The notes beneath the pieces were generated by a model. It did no database searches, was not told the DNA's origin, and saw only the letters and a list, made by a program, of their open reading frames with translations. From contig JAPDFW010000103.1 of assembly GCA_028826165.1 (NCBI GenBank), positions 387,501-451,500 of the forward strand: a stretch of DNA of 64,000 nt, in the 5' to 3' direction. This DNA is from Anaeramoeba ignava (lineage: Eukaryota > Metamonada > Anaeramoebidae). How positions within the stretch are numbered: the stretch's first letter is position 1; each line of letters opens with the position of its first letter. The translations under genes were made by a program, and so were the position numbers. This document shows, piece by piece, positions 1 through 13,422 of the stretch.

Positions 1-1188
1 AGAACCAATTAAGCTTATGAAACAAAATCAAGAATCATCATTTACTTTAACACAAGAACAAGTAGCATGTTTAATGGCAAATGCATTTTTATGTACTTTC
101 AAACCAAGGAAATGGGCACATCCAAATGACCCAAATGCTTTGGCTTCAATTAATTTTATTGATCTTTATAACGAATCACAAAATACCTTCCTTGTTGCTC
201 AAAAAATAAAGGCTTTAATTCATTATTTATTGAGAGTTAATGAACACAAAAATTATTCAAATATTGTTTTTACAAAAAAAGTTCTTCATCAATTCCCAAA
301 ATGGGAAGATTCTGATTTCCCAATTTTGTTTGTTCGTATTTCTTTGGATAAAAATATTGAAGATTTTCCAAAAGAAAATCATGCTCATGTTGATTTTGCA
401 AATAAATTTATTGGTGGTGGTGTTTTAAATCATGGTATTGTTCAAGAAGAAATTCTTTTTATAACTCAACCTGAATTGATTATTTCTCGTTTATTTATTC
501 CTGAACTTTTACCAAATGAAGCATTAATTATTCAAGGAACAGAAAAATTTTCAACTTATTCTGTTTGTTGAAAAATAAAATTAAAATTCATTTATAAAAT
601 TAAAATTAAATTCATTTATAAAATAATTCATTTATAAAATAATTCATTTATAAAATTCATTTATAAAATTAAAATTCATTTATAAAATTAAAGGGATATG
701 GAAATACTTTTAAATCAATTTTAAATTTCAAAGATCAAACAGAAATTGATAAAAAAACAAACATTCGAAAAAATACAATAATAGCAATTGATGCATTAAA
801 ATTTGGATACAATCAATCACAATTTGAAAAAAATCAAATTTTAAGAGAATTAAATAAAGCTTTTTGTGGATTTAATTTCCAAATTGAAGGAGTAGAAACT
901 ATTGTAACAGGTCATTGGGGTTGTGGTGTTTTTGGAGGAAATAAAGATTTAAAAGCAATTCTTCAATTAATGGCTGCTTCTCAAGCTCAAAAAAAAATTA
1001 TTTATTGTACTTTTAATGATGTTCATTTTTCTCAAAGATTCCAAAAAGTTTTAGATTTAATTTATCAAAAAAATTTAAAAGTTGGAGATTTATGGAAATT
1101 ATTAGTTTTATATCATGAATCAAAATTTGAATCAAAAATCCAATTTTTTGATTTTCTTTTAGAAATAAATCAAATAGATATGAAATGA
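1..1188 (+). CDS. PARG: poly(ADP-ribose) glycohydrolase, 5' end outside the window
   Basis: Removes poly(ADP-ribose) chains from proteins by endo/exo-glycohydrolysis. Exon A runs from before base 1 to 562 and exon B from 694 to 1188 (TGA stop), joined by a 131-bp GTTTGT...AAAG intron in phase 0. The frame is open upstream of the first Met at 17, so the gene starts outside the window. Counting from that Met, a FANKFIGGGV segment with the Gly-Gly-Gly at 133-135 and the catalytic QEE at 143-145 is the PARG signature. Further family blocks follow: TLTQEQVACLMANAF near the start, AIDAL, and GHWGCGVFGG after the splice (usually GNWGCGAFGG). The macrodomain-type catalytic core appears complete. The following gene is DOCK, on the same strand, separated by a satellite. 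Confidence 0.93.
563..693 (+). other. PARG intron with ATTCATTTATAAA repeats
   Basis: Phase-0 intron joining TATTCT to GGATATGG, which gives the expected Tyr-Ser/Gly-Tyr-Gly of PARG. It consists almost wholly of a short ATTCATTTATAAA-type repeat and contains no other AG. Confidence 0.8.
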
Positions 1189-2481
1189 TTAGAAACAGAA
1201 AAAAAAAGAAAAAAGGAAATTATTTGAAATTAAATTTATTTTTTTTTTTTGCTTTTTTTGGAATTGATTTTTGATCATAAAAGCAATAATTATTAAATTA
1301 AATGAAATTTTAAATTTAAATTTTAAATGATTTTTTCTAATTAAAAAAAAAGGAGAAAAAAAAATTTTTTTTTTTTTTTTTTTTTTTTTCATTTTTCATT
1401 TTTTTTAATTTTTTTTTTCTTTAATTAATTTTTTATATTGTGTTGTTTTTATTTTTTTAAATTTTTTGAATTTTTCGAAATTAATTAATTAATTAATTAA
1501 AATTTAAAATAACAAAAGTAAGTTTTTTTTTTTAAAAAAATTTTTTTTTTGTTAACATCAAAACTTAAACACAAAATTAAATTAAATTAAAAGATTAAAT
1601 TAAATTAAATTAAATTAAAAGATTAAATTAAATTAAATTAAATTAAATTAAATTAAAAAATTAAATTAAAAAATTAAATTAAAAGATTAAATTAGATTAA
1701 ATTAAATTAGATTAAATTAAATTAGATTAAATTAAATTAAATGATTAAATTAAAAGATTAAATTAAATGATTAAATTAAAATTAAATGATTAAATTAAAA
1801 TTAAATGATTAAATTAAATTAAAAATTAAATTAAATTAAATTAAATTAAATTAAATTAAATTAAAATTAAATTAGATTAAATTAAATTATTAAATTAAAT
1901 TAAATTAAATAGATTAAATTAAATTAAATTAAAATTAAAAAGATTAAAAATTAAATTAAATAAAAAATAAAAATTAAAAATTAAAAGATTAAATTAAAAA
2001 ATTAAATTAAATTAAATTAAAAATTAAATTAAAAGATTAAATTAAATTAAATTTAAAAGATTAAATTAAATTAAATTAAATTAAATTAAATGATTAAATT
2101 AAATTAAATTAAATGATTAAATTAAATGATTAAATTAAAAGATTAAATTAAATTAAATTAAATTAAATTAAAAGATTAAATTAAATTAAATTAAATTAAA
2201 TTAAATTAAATTAAATTAAATTAAATGATTAAATTAAATTAAATTAAATTAAAAGATTAAATTAAATTAAATTAAAATTAAATTAAATTAAATTAAATTA
2301 AATGATTAAATTAAATTAAATTAAATGATTAAATTAAATTAAAAGATTAAATTAAATTAAATTAAATTAAATTAAAAGATTAAATTAAAAAATTAAATTA
2401 AATTAAAAGATTAAATTAAATTAAAAAAATTAAATTAAAAAAATTTTTTTTTTGGAAAAACAAAATAAAAAGAAATTAATA
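1189..2481. repeat. TTAAA pentanucleotide satellite between PARG and DOCK
   Basis: From 1189 to about 1560 the sequence is homopolymer-rich A/T with no supportable gene. From about 1570 to 2440 it is a tandem array of ATTAA/TTAAA units interrupted by ATGATT, AAAGATT and TAGATT variants. This array reaches to within about 40 bp of the DOCK start codon, so the DOCK promoter and 5' UTR must lie in or beside it. Confidence 0.85.
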
Positions 2482-5400
2482 ATGAGTTGTTGGGAAAAAA
2501 CAAATAAATTTGGAGTAGCACTTTATTCTTTTAAAAACAAAGATGCCAAAACTGAACTCCCTCTTAAAATAGGGGATCCCCTTCATATTAAAGAAGAATC
2601 AAAAGATTGGTTTCGAGTAAAAAACATTTTAACCCAAAGAATTGGAATTGTACCAAAAAATTATGTTGATATTATCAATGATCCTCCACCAAATAAAGAA
2701 GAATATTTGAAATTGAAAATTTTGCCTTCAATAAAAACAAATCCAATTATAATTGAAAGTCAAAATGTGTTGATTGAATGGAAAAAACTATTGGATCATA
2801 TTTGTTATCAAGAGAAAAACTTCAAGAAATTCAGTGAATTGAAATACAGTATATTAACTTTAATGGGATATCGAGAGAATATGTTAAAAAACAAAGAGCC
2901 AAATGAAGAAACAATTAAAATTCAAGAAAATCAAATCATTGATTCAATTGATAGATGCAAAAGATTACTTAATATTCCTGTTTTTCCAAGAAGAGAAAAT
3001 GGAGAAATTGCAGATGAAAATAATATTGGCTTGATTAATCTTTATCAATTACATTCTGATCAAATTGCTCAAAACAAAGGAATCACTCAAAAAATTGAGG
3101 CTCAATCAACTGGACAAACTGATAATAATCAATTAGTTCTTGATTTTCAAATGGCTATTCTTCAACTTCCTTCTGAAATGGAACTACAATTTTTTTTGTT
3201 TGATAATGATAAATCTGAGCAAGTTTCTGAGTCTTATTCTTTTAGGATTGAAAGAAGTGGAATGCATGCAGATATTAATCTTCATGGGAAACTTAAGACT
3301 ATTTTCAAAGGTATTCAATTTATAAAATTTATATAATTTAAAATCAATTTATAAAATTTATAAAATTTAAATAATTTAAAATCAATTTATAAAATTATTA
3401 AAAATATATTCAATTTATATAAATTATATAATTTATAAAATTTATAAAATTTATATAATTATTAAAATTTATTCAAATTATAAAATTTATAAAATTTATA
3501 TAATTTATATAATTTTTTTTATAATTTTTTTATAATTTTTTCTAGATATCCCAAATTCCGATCTTACACCAAATTTATATCTAGTTTGTAGAATGATGAG
3601 ATTAGGAGTTTTACTAATTGATGAAAAACTACAAAAAAAATATAGTAAAAAAAAATGTCGAGAATATAGAAGACCATTTGGATGTGGAATATTACAACTA
3701 TCAGAAACAATTCTCAAATACTCAAAAGGAAACATGAAAGAAGAAACAATCAACATGTTTTTACACAGCAGTGATTTTAACTTTTTCAAACTCCACAAAA
3801 TGCTAATTTCTGGTGAACAAGGATTGAAACCATTACCTGGTCCAGGTGTTAAAATTTCATGGGTTTTATACGCCGGTGAATATGAAGATCTTTTAAGTAT
3901 CAAAGAATTGGAACTCAATAATAAACTCAAAGAAATGGAAAATGCTGAAATGATTCCAACTGATATTGAATCAAATATTGAAACTGAAAATGAACAAAAA
4001 ATCGAAAGTGAAAAATCATTTGATCAAAAAACTGAAAATGAAAATCAAAATGAAAATCAAAGTGAAAAATCAAAATCATTTGATCAAAAAACTGAAAATG
4101 AAAATCAAAGTGAAAATCAAAGTGAAAATCAAAATGTAAATGAACAGGAAAAGGAAAAAGAAAAAGAATCAGAAACAAGTATTCAAACAAACAGTATACA
4201 AATTGAAACCCAAAATAAAAAAGAACTTGAATCAAAAAATAAAGAGGAACAAGAATATATTGAATCACTCAAATATTTCAAACATATCGGAATAAGTCAA
4301 GAAATGAAGTTTCCAGAAGTGATTCTTCCATCATACATTCGAAATGATCTTTATATCACAGTTCATTCTGGAGAATTTCTTCAAGATCGTAAACGTTCTG
4401 CTAAAAATGTTGAGATGAGAATTTATGTTCGCAAAAACAATGCTGAGAAATTTGATGATTTTGTTGAAAATTGTATTTCTTTTGGAAATGCAAATGAAAC
4501 AATCAATTTTTACAAAACATATGTTTATTACCATAAAAACAATCCTTTTTGGGAAGAGACTATTCGAATTACAATGCCAACTCATTTATTTGAAGAAACA
4601 CATTTATATATTGAAGCTTATCATTGCACAACCAATGAAAATCATGATAACAAACTTTTTGGATTTGCTTTTCTTCCTTTTTTCCAGAATGGAGCAATGA
4701 TTAAACAAGGAAAAGTAACATTACCAACATATAAATATGTTCTCAAAACATTGAAAGAAGAACCAACCTTTTATCTTGAAGAAAATGAATCAAAACAACC
4801 GTAAACAATTTGCAAAAACCATTTATAAAAATTATTTAAATATTAAAAATTAAAAAAAATTTTTTTAAATAGAAAACAAAAATCAAAATTAACTCAAAGA
4901 AAAGAACAAATTGAGCTCTCAATCAATTTATGCTCAACAAAACTTACCCAAGTAACAAATGTCGTTGGGTTACTCAAATGGAAAGAAAATAGCGATGACT
5001 TATCCAAAATTCTAAAAGATTTAACATTCACACCTCCTTCCGAAATTGTCAAATTTATTCGAGAAATTCTTGATACATTATTTCAATTACTTGAAGAAAA
5101 AGGAAAAGATGAACAAAGTCGAAAAATGATATATGAATCAATTGATTTTGTGATTGGAATTGTTGCAGACAAACGATTCAAAACATTTATACCAGTTGTC
5201 AACGATTATATCCAAACAAGATTCTCAAGAGCTTCAAATAGCAAAGATGAAAACACATCAAAAGAAAACGAAATGCTTACTAAATCACTTTGCAAAGTGT
5301 ATGTTTTCTACATGGATAAGCTCAAATCAATGCTTTCTGACATCCAAGAATCAAACAGAAAAACTCTATTAAACACACTTAGAGTAATTGAATATATTTT

Positions 5401-8371
5401 CAAATTCATCATTTATTCCTGGCTTTTGAACATCCACGAAAACCCCATCGAAGCAAATAACCAACAAAAATTCATCGGCGACATCAAGAATATTTTAGTC
5501 AAGCTCCAAGACTTAATGTCGCGTACTCAACCTGTTTGGATCAATGCTGCTCAAGATATGGCGCTCAGAAATTTCAAATCAATTTTTTTCGATTTATCAA
5601 AAGTTCTTCGACAAGATGATCTCACAAATTCATTCAAATCAATGATTCTGTCAATTCGAATGGAATCACTTAAAGTATTGAATCATTCAAAACTCGACTG
5701 GATCATCAGTTTGCTTAAACAGGGTTTGTTTGATGATCCAGACTCTCGTTCTGTTATTTTCCCTTTGCTTTTTGAGCAAATATCTTTCCATTACAAACAA
5801 TCAGAAGAAGAACTCAAACTTTGTATTGATATTGTTAAGATTATCATCAACAAGGCTTTTGAGGATTTACGTTTGCCGGATTCCAAAAATTCTCGGAATT
5901 TCATCAAAGATATTTCACGCTTACCAAGAAAAATATTCGAATTACTCGCTCATATTAAGTATTTAGAAGAACAGAAAATAGCAAAAGTGAAATCAAAATA
6001 TGAGAAAAAATTCCAGAAATCACAAAAAGAAGATAAACAACAAGACCCAAAAAAACCAACTCAACCAAAAAATACTCAAATTACATCTATTGAAGATACA
6101 AAAGAATATAAAGATAAAATTGCGCGTGTGAAAAGTAAAAGAGAAGAATTAAAACGAGGATTAGTCACTTCCATTTTGATGTTATTTTCCACTATAAATC
6201 AACGAGATGCCCAACTGTTTTTCGAAAAATATGATTCAAGACCAAGAGTAAGACCAAGATTTGTTGATAATGTTTTCTCTCTTTTTATGGATTTAATAAA
6301 AAATCCTATTTATCTTGGTGATTTCGAACGGTTCGAAATTATTCAATACAAAATTATCATGAAAGGATTCAAAATGTTTCATACATTGATGAAAAATTTC
6401 ACTGGAAGATCCTTTATATTTAAATTATGGAATTTGTATTTGGAAACTCTAATTTGTTTTATAAATTTACCAAAGCTTCAACTCGAGAAATTATCAAATT
6501 TTGAGAAGCATAAAATACTTGAATTTTGTGGTGGAGATTTAAGATTAGGAGTTGTTGATTTATTGGATAATTCTTGGAAATTGATTGGAAAAAGAGAATA
6601 TGATTTCATTTCAAATAAAACAGAAGATTTTCTTTCTTTTATGTTACTTGATAATGAGAAAATAAAAGAACTTGGTTTAAATATTTATTATTCAATGTTG
6701 AAATGTGAGATTGAGAAAACTCAAAATTTCAAGCAAATTGAACAAAGTACTGTTGATACAATTTATCATTTTATTCGGGAAGAAAAGGATAAGAAATTTA
6801 CTGATTATTTCTTTAAAAATATTGAACCCAAATTCAAGCAAGATTCAAAACTGAAAGAAAAGGTTAAAATTTAAAATTAAAATTTAAAAAAATTTAAATA
6901 ATTTAAATATTTTTATAAATTTATTAGAGTTCAAACTTTGTTGAACAAGTTCATCAATTAATGAACCAAATTACAAAATTGAAAGATTATCCAGAACAAG
7001 AAAAATATGAAGATGAAAGAACATTTGTATTACTCAATTTAATGGATTATTTATACAGAACAAAAAGATACTCAATGTATTCAAGATATACTCATTTATT
7101 AAGTCAATTACATTTTAAAAATGGAAATTTCACAGAAGCTGCATTAGCTTTAACAAAAGTAATAGAAATCTTGGAATGGAATGAAGAAACAATCGAGGAA
7201 AAAATGGATGAAGGAATGTTTAATTATCCAAGAGAGTCTTCTTCTTCTCGAAAAGAAAGAATCATCTTAAATGCTATTGATTACTTTGATAAAGGAAAAT
7301 CTTGGGAAAATACAATTAGTTTAATTGATTCTTTACAAGAACAATATCAAAAGAATTATGAATATGAGAAATTATCAGATTTAATGAAAAGAAAAGGTGA
7401 AATGTATTCCAAAATTGTTTCAACAGAAAGATTTTTTGCAAATTATTTTAGAATTGGTTATTATGGAAATGGTTTTAATCAAGAAATTTATCGTGAATTT
7501 AAAAACAAAGAGTTTATTTATCGTGGAGCAGAACTTGAACAATTAAGTGTTTTTATGGGAAAGATTAAAGCAAAGTTTCCTGAAGCTAAGATTGGTTCAG
7601 ATGATCCAAATATTGCAGATAAAAATAAAAATATACAATATATTCAGATATCATCATTAACAACTTCATCATTTGAAGAAGTAATCAATTTAATTTAATT
7701 TAATTTAATTTAATTTAATTTAAAAATTGAAATTTAAAATTTTATAGAAAGAAGGGAAAAAAAAAGAATACGATCCAAAAATGCCTGAAAAGATTAAAAG
7801 ATTTTATCAAAATAACGGACTTCAAGTATTTATGTATTCAAAACCATTCCGTAAAACAAAAGAAAAAAGTGATAATGAATTTAAAGATTTATGGCTTCGA
7901 ACAACATATTTAATTTCAGAAGATCCATTCCCATTATTTATAAGAAGATCACCAGTCAAAGAAAAGATTATTGTTGAATTATCACCAATTCATAACGCAA
8001 TCAATAGTGTAAATGAAAAGAATGATGATTTAGAAAAAATGATAACAAAATATGAGGATTATGATGGGAAGAATGTAAGTCCATTCTCTATGGCTTTTAA
8101 TGGAGTTATTGATGCTGCTGTTAATGGTGGAGTGTTTAGATATCAAGATGCATTTTTTAATCCTGATTTTTTAAAAGAAGATAAACAACATGAAAATCTT
8201 GTTAAAGAATTAAAATTATCTTTGAAGAAACAACAAGAAATACTTGAAGCTGGTGTTTCTTTACATTCAAGAATTTGTCCTGATGAAATGAGACCTTTCC
8301 ATGAAAATATGGAAAAACAATTTGCTAAAATGAAAGGACTTATTTTACCAAGTCTTCAAGATTTAAATTGA
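2482..8371 (+). CDS. DOCK-family Rac/Rho guanine nucleotide exchange factor
   Basis: Five exons (2482-3310, 3546-4800, 4873-6862, 6928-7680, 7748-8371) join in matching phases to a 1816-residue protein. Residues about 10-68 form an SH3 domain (ALYSFKN...KIGDPLHI...GIVPKNYV), as in DOCK-A/B proteins. About 537-690 is DHR-1, a C2-like lipid-binding region starting near PSYIRNDLYITVHSGEF. The middle is the DOCK armadillo-like region (CSTKLTQVTNVVGLLKW). DHR-2, the GEF domain, occupies about 1380-1800 and contains SPFSMAFNGVIDAAVNGGV. The order and the near-DOCK1 length point to the ELMO-partnered Rac activator class acting on actin at the membrane. A Glu/Asn/Gln-rich insert (NENQSEN repeats, about residues 425-505) sits before DHR-1 and is unusual. 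The start is the ATG at 2482; a TTG at 2452 also keeps the frame open but lies at the satellite edge. Confidence 0.95.
3311..3545 (+). other. DOCK intron 1, AT-repeat
   Basis: 235-bp intron, GTATTC...TCTAG, phase 1. It splices TTTTCAAAG to ATATCCC to read F-K-D-I-P, matching the DOCK family. It is filled with imperfect AATTTATAAAATTTATAT repeats. Confidence 0.8.
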
Positions 8372-8587
8372 TTTCTTTCTTTTTTTTATTTTTTCCTTTT
8401 AATTCTTTAATAATTATAATTTTTGTTCCACTTTTTTTTTTTTTTACTCTTTTTTTTTTTCTTTCTTTCTTTTTGATTCTTTTTCACACAAAAATAACAA
8501 AATCTTAATAAAAGAATCAAATCCAAAAACATTTTTTTTTATTTTAAAGAATTATACATTTTGATTAATTTTTAAATTTAATAAAAA
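8372..8587. other. convergent DOCK / LIM gene 3' intergenic region
   Basis: Runs of T downstream of DOCK on the + strand, then A-rich sequence. It presumably contains both 3' UTRs of the convergent genes. No gene or structured element is visible. Confidence 0.5.
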
Positions 8588-10330
8588 TTATTTTCTGTAA
8601 TTTGATTTTGAAATAAAACCACTTTCAACTTCAGCAATTTTTCTTTTAAGAGAACTAATTTCCTTTTCATAATTTTCATTAACTCTTTTCAAAATAGAAT
8701 TTTCAGTTGAAGAAGTTTGAAGTTGATTTTGAGATTCTTCAATTTTTGAAATTAATCTTCTATTTTCTTCAATTAATGTTTGTTGAATTGAATCTAATTG
8801 AATATGTTTTTCAGATTTTGAATTTTGATTTAATTCTTCAATTTGTTTTTTAAGTTGATCTTTTTCTTCTCTAAATATTTCATTTTCTTTCAATAATTTT
8901 TCAATTTCAATAACTAAATTTTTATTGGCTTCAATTAAATCTGAACTAATTTTTGCTTGATTTAATAAACTTTGGTTTTCTAATTCAAGTTTTTTATTCA
9001 AATTATTAATATTTTCTTGATTTTGTTTTAATTTATCAATTTCTTCTTTTAAAATTAAAACTTCATTTTCAAGTTCATTTTGTTTTTTATTTGAATTTTC
9101 TTGTGAAGTTTTAAGTAATTCATTTTGTTCTTCAAGATTTTGTGCATTTTCTTTAAGTTTCTCGTTTTTATTCAATAAATTTTCAATTTCTTCACTTAAT
9201 TTTTGATTAACAGAAATTAAAGTTGAATGAACACTTGTTTTCACTTTATCATTATCATTATCACTATTATTCACATTTATGCTTGTATTTATTATTGGTA
9301 TATTTTTCTCTTGATTTTTCAAAGAAGGATAAGTTTGCGGCACTTCAGGTTTATTGGCAGAATTTGATAAAGAATCATTTTGATCCAAATTTTGTTTTAT
9401 TTTTGTTTTTGGTTTTGTTTTTGGTTTTGGAAAATATTGAGCTATTTTCTTTGTTTTAACATGTGCTTCTATTTGTTTTGAATCTTGGGTTTTTGGCTCT
9501 GGATTCTCTATATTCTTTTCACTAAATGAAACTTTAAGATTCTTGTTCTTGTTTCTTTTTTCTTTTGGAATTTTAAGTTGCATTTTATCTGTTCTTGGAC
9601 TAAATTGTTGTTTTCCTGGGTCTTCATGAGGTCGTGATTCTGAATTGTTTGGTGATTTACGTGCTACTTTTAATTTTAAGCTTCTTCGCTTAAATTTCTT
9701 TGATGGATCTGGTGATGGAAATTTTATTTCCTTTGTTGTTTTTGTTGGTGAATTAAGTGATTTTTGCTCATTTATTTTCCCTTTTTCAACTTGTTTTTTG
9801 ATTGCTCTTTTATTTAAAGTTAAACTACGTAAAACTTTATGTGGAAAATTTTGCTTTTGTTGTTCTTGTTTTGGTTTTTTAATTGAGTTTAAATTGCCTT
9901 GATTTTTAACATATTGGATCGTTTTTTTGGATGTTGTATTTGTATTTTGTAAAGTTTCGCCTAATGAACCGTTTTTGGATTTTTTTTGTGAGTAAATTTT
10001 ATGTTGATTATTTATTGTTTTTTTATTTGATTACTTTTTTTTCCATGTTGTTCGCAATAGAACTTTCCGTCCTTAATTACTACGCTTGTTGGATATAGTT
10101 GTACTTGGCAATGCTCACATCTTTTTGTTTGTTTTGTTTGTTTTGTAAACATTTGTTTTTGTTAGTTCTTTTTTTTCTCTTTTTATTCGTTTTGTTTTTT
10201 ATTTGTTTTTTTTTTACTTAAGACAATTTTTATGAACTACTAAATCGTTAATAACAAATCTATCAATTATTTTAACTGGATTTTTGCAAATAACACATGT
10301 ATTTGTTTTTATGTATGAATTAGATATCAT
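8588..10330 (-). CDS. LIM-domain coiled-coil protein
   Basis: Exons 10330-10218, 10120-10035 and 9960-8588 join to 523 residues. The first two exons, split by a 97-bp intron, make one complete LIM domain. Its zinc ligands are C12, C15, H33, C36, C39, C42, C60 and H63, with CX2C-X17-HX2C-X2-CX2C-X17-CX2H spacing. A basic Ser/Pro/Lys-rich linker follows (about 67-195), then a long Glu/Lys/Gln/Asn coiled coil up to about residue 510. The domain is invisible without splicing because each exon is short; the 74-bp second intron (GTAATC...TTAG) restores the frame into the coiled coil. LIM domains bind proteins and often cytoskeletal partners; I do not recognise an orthologue. It is divergently arranged with the G-alpha gene across 282 bp. 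Confidence 0.85.
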
Positions 10331-10612
10331 TCTTCTTTTTAAATTTTTTTTTTGAAATTAAAAAAAGCAAAAAAAAAATGAAAAAAAAAATTTCCAAAAA
10401 AAAAAAAAAAATTTTTTTTAATCAAATTTAGATCAAATTTAAGAAGTAAAAAACTTCTAAAATAATTCAAATTTAAATTTAAATTCAATTCCAATTCAAA
10501 AAGAAAATTATTTTTATTCCACTTTTAATTATTTTTTCAATTTATTTTTTTTTCATTTTTTTTTCTATCATTTTTTCTATCATTTTTTTTTCTTTAAATA
10601 ATAATTATAAAA
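10331..10612. promoter_or_regulatory. bidirectional spacer between LIM and G-alpha start codons
   Basis: 282 bp between the two divergent ATGs. It has A/T homopolymers and TTTTTCTATCATTT-type direct repeats at about 10556-10592, just upstream of the G-alpha start. Any promoters for both genes should be here; no defined motif is claimed. Confidence 0.45.
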
Positions 10613-13422
10613 ATGGGAAATTGCTGTCAAAATGAATTTTCCGAAGAACGAAAAGCATTAATTCAAAGGAATAACATAATTGAAAAAGAAATGAAAAAAG
10701 AAAAAAGCAAAGCAAATTCTCCACAAAATAAAATTCTATTACTTGGTAATTAAAACAATAATAAAAAAAAGCAATAATAAAACTGAAGCATCAAAAAATA
10801 ACAAACAATTTGAAAATATGAAAAAAAGGTGCTGGAGAATCAGGAAAAAGTACATTATTTAAGCAAATGAAATTATTACAAAATGGGAAATTTTCTGATC
10901 AAGATGTTGAATATTTTAAACCTCATATTTATTATAATTGTATTACACAAATGAAAGTACTTGTTCTTGCTGCAGAAAGATTAGGGATTCCAATTGATAA
11001 TACTGTAATTTAATCAATTTATAAAATCAATTTATAAAATTAAAATTAAAATTCAATTTAAATTCAAATTTAATTCAAATTCAAATTTAAATTATAATAA
11101 TTTAAAAGGAAATTGCTGAAAAAATTAAAGAAATCAAAGTTACAGATTTAAAATGGAATGATTTATTTACAGATTGGATAAAAATTTTATGGAAAGATCC
11201 AGGAATTCAAAAAACATATGAATTTAAAGATACAAATTTTCAATTAAATGAATCAAGTTCATAGTAATTATTTATTTAAAAATTAAATTAAATTTAAATT
11301 AAATTCAAAATTGAAATGGAATTAAATTTAAAATGGAATTTAAATTAAATTTAAAATGGAATTAAATTTAAAATGGAATTAAATTTAAAATGGAATTAAA
11401 TTTAAAATGAAATTAAATTTAAAATGAAATTAAATTTAAAATGAAATTAAATTTAAAATGGAATTAAATTTAAAATGAAATTAAATTTAAAATGGAATTA
11501 AATTTAAAATGGAATTAAATTTAAAATGAAATTAAATTTAAAATGGAATTAAATTTAAAATGGAATTAAATTTAAAATAGAATTGAAATGGAATTAAATT
11601 TAAAATGGAATTAAAATTAAATTTAAAATGAAATTAAATTTAAAATGAAATTAAATTTGAAATGGAATTAAATTTAAAATTAAATTAAATTTAAAATGGA
11701 ATTAAATTTGAAATGAGATTAAATTTGAAATAAAATTAAAATTAAAATGGAATTAAATTTAAAATGGAATTAAATTTAAAATGAAATTAAATTTAAAATG
11801 GAATTAAATTTAAAATGAAATTAAATTTAAAATGGAATTAAATTTAAAATGAAATTAAATTTAAAATGGAATTAAATTTAAAATGGAATTAAATTTAAAA
11901 TGAAATTAAATTTAAAATGGAATTAAAATATAAAATGAAATTAAATTTAAAATGGAATTAAATTTAAAATGGAATTAAATTAAATTAAATTTAAAATGGA
12001 ATTAAATTTAAATTGAAATGAAATTGAATTAAAATGAAATTAAATTTAAAATGGAATTAAATTTAAAATGAAATTAAAATTAAAATGAAATTAAATTTAA
12101 AATAGAATTAAATTTGAAATGGAATTAAAATGGAATTAAAAATGAAATTAAATTTAAAATGGAATTAAATTTAAATTAAAATTAAAAAATGAAATTAAAT
12201 TTAAAATGAAATTAAATTTAAAAATGAAATTAAATTTAAAATTAAAATTAAATTTAAAAATGAATTAAATTTAAAATTAAATTAAATTTAAAATGGAATT
12301 AAATTTAAAATGAAATTAAATTTAAAAATGAAATTAAATTTAAAATGAAATTAAATTTAAAATGAAATTAAATTTAAAATGAAATTAAATTTAAAATGAA
12401 ATTAAATTTAAAATAGAATTAAAATGAAATTAAATTTAAAATGGAATTAAATTTAAAATGAAATTAAATTTAAAATGAAATTAAATTTGAAATGGAATTA
12501 AATTTATAAATAATAATTTTTTGATAAAAAAAAAGTTTCTTTGAAAATATTGAAAGAATTGGAGCAAATGATTATATTCCAACAAGAGATGATATTCTTC
12601 GAGTTAGATCAAGAACAGAACAAATAGAACAAGCATTATTTAAAGTTCATGATTTGGAATTTGTTTTAATTGATGTTGGAGGACAAAGAACAGCAAGAAG
12701 AAAATGGTTAAAAAAAACTATTTATAAAATTATTTAATATTAATATTAAAATTAAATTAAATCATTTTGAATATATATTTTATAATTTTAGGATTCATTG
12801 TTTTGAAGATGTTACTACAGTTCTTTTTTGTGCTTCTCTGGTTGATTATGATCAAACACTTAGAGAAGATTTTACAGTTAATAGAATGAATGTAAATTTT
12901 CAAAAAGAAAATAAAAAGAAAAGAATTCATTTTAATTTTTGAAATCATTTTAAAACAAAACAAATCAAATCAAATCAAAAGGAATCTTTGGCTTTATTTC
13001 ATGAAATTTGTACAAGTCCTTGGTTTTTTGAATCTTCATTTGTTTTATTTTTAAACAAAAAAGATCTTTTAAAAGAAAAAGTGAAGAAAAGAGATCCAAG
13101 TGTTTTTTTTAAAGATTATTCTGGTATTTTTATTTAAAATCAAAACAAAATTAAAATCTAAAATCAAATCCAAAAATTAAAATCCAAAAATTAAAATCCA
13201 AAAATTAAAATTAAAAAAAAAGGAAAACCAAATAATTATAAAGATTCTTATCTTTTTATTAAAGATAAATTTCAAAAATCAAGTGATTTACAAAATAATC
13301 CAACAAGACCTCTTTATATTTTTAAAACTTGTGCAATTGATACTAAAAATATTGATAAAATTTTTAAATCAGTTTCAGATACAATTATGAGAATTTCTGC
13401 TCAAAATGTTGGAATAATTTAA
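10613..13422 (+). CDS. heterotrimeric G protein alpha subunit
   Basis: Seven exons (10613-10745, 10829-11004, 11109-11263, 12536-12706, 12792-12891, 12982-13123, 13223-13422) join to 358 residues, the usual family length. The N terminus MGNCC offers a myristoylation Gly2 and palmitoylation cysteines. GAGESGKST (45-53) is the P-loop, Arg179 and Thr182 are the switch I residues, DVGGQR (201-206) carries the GTPase Gln205, NKKD is 270-273 and TCA is 328-330. Switch I reads T-E-Q-I where most family members have T-T-G-I. The C terminus ends QNVGII with Val at -4, so there is no pertussis-toxin-type cysteine. It couples receptors to effectors at the plasma membrane; an RGS-domain gene lies on the opposite strand at 31.9-37.2 kb. 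Intron 3 is a 1.27-kb satellite. Confidence 0.95.
11264..12535 (+). repeat. 17-bp satellite filling G-alpha intron 3
   Basis: A 1272-bp phase-2 intron (GTAATT...AAAAG) splitting the Tyr codon just before the switch I exon. Almost the whole intron is a tandem array of a 17-bp unit, GGAATTAAATTTAAAAT, with G/A variants, about 60-70 copies. The intron has clean boundaries and the exons on both sides are intact. Confidence 0.88.

Noticed and set aside
2452-2481. TTG start extending DOCK by ten residues
   Set aside because: Non-ATG, lies at the satellite boundary, and the ATG at 2482 gives the normal DOCK N terminus a few residues before SH3.
9223-9902. + strand frames opposite the LIM-coiled-coil gene
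   Set aside because: Antisense shadows with Phe/Leu/Tyr composition; the minus strand gives a complete LIM domain and coiled coil.
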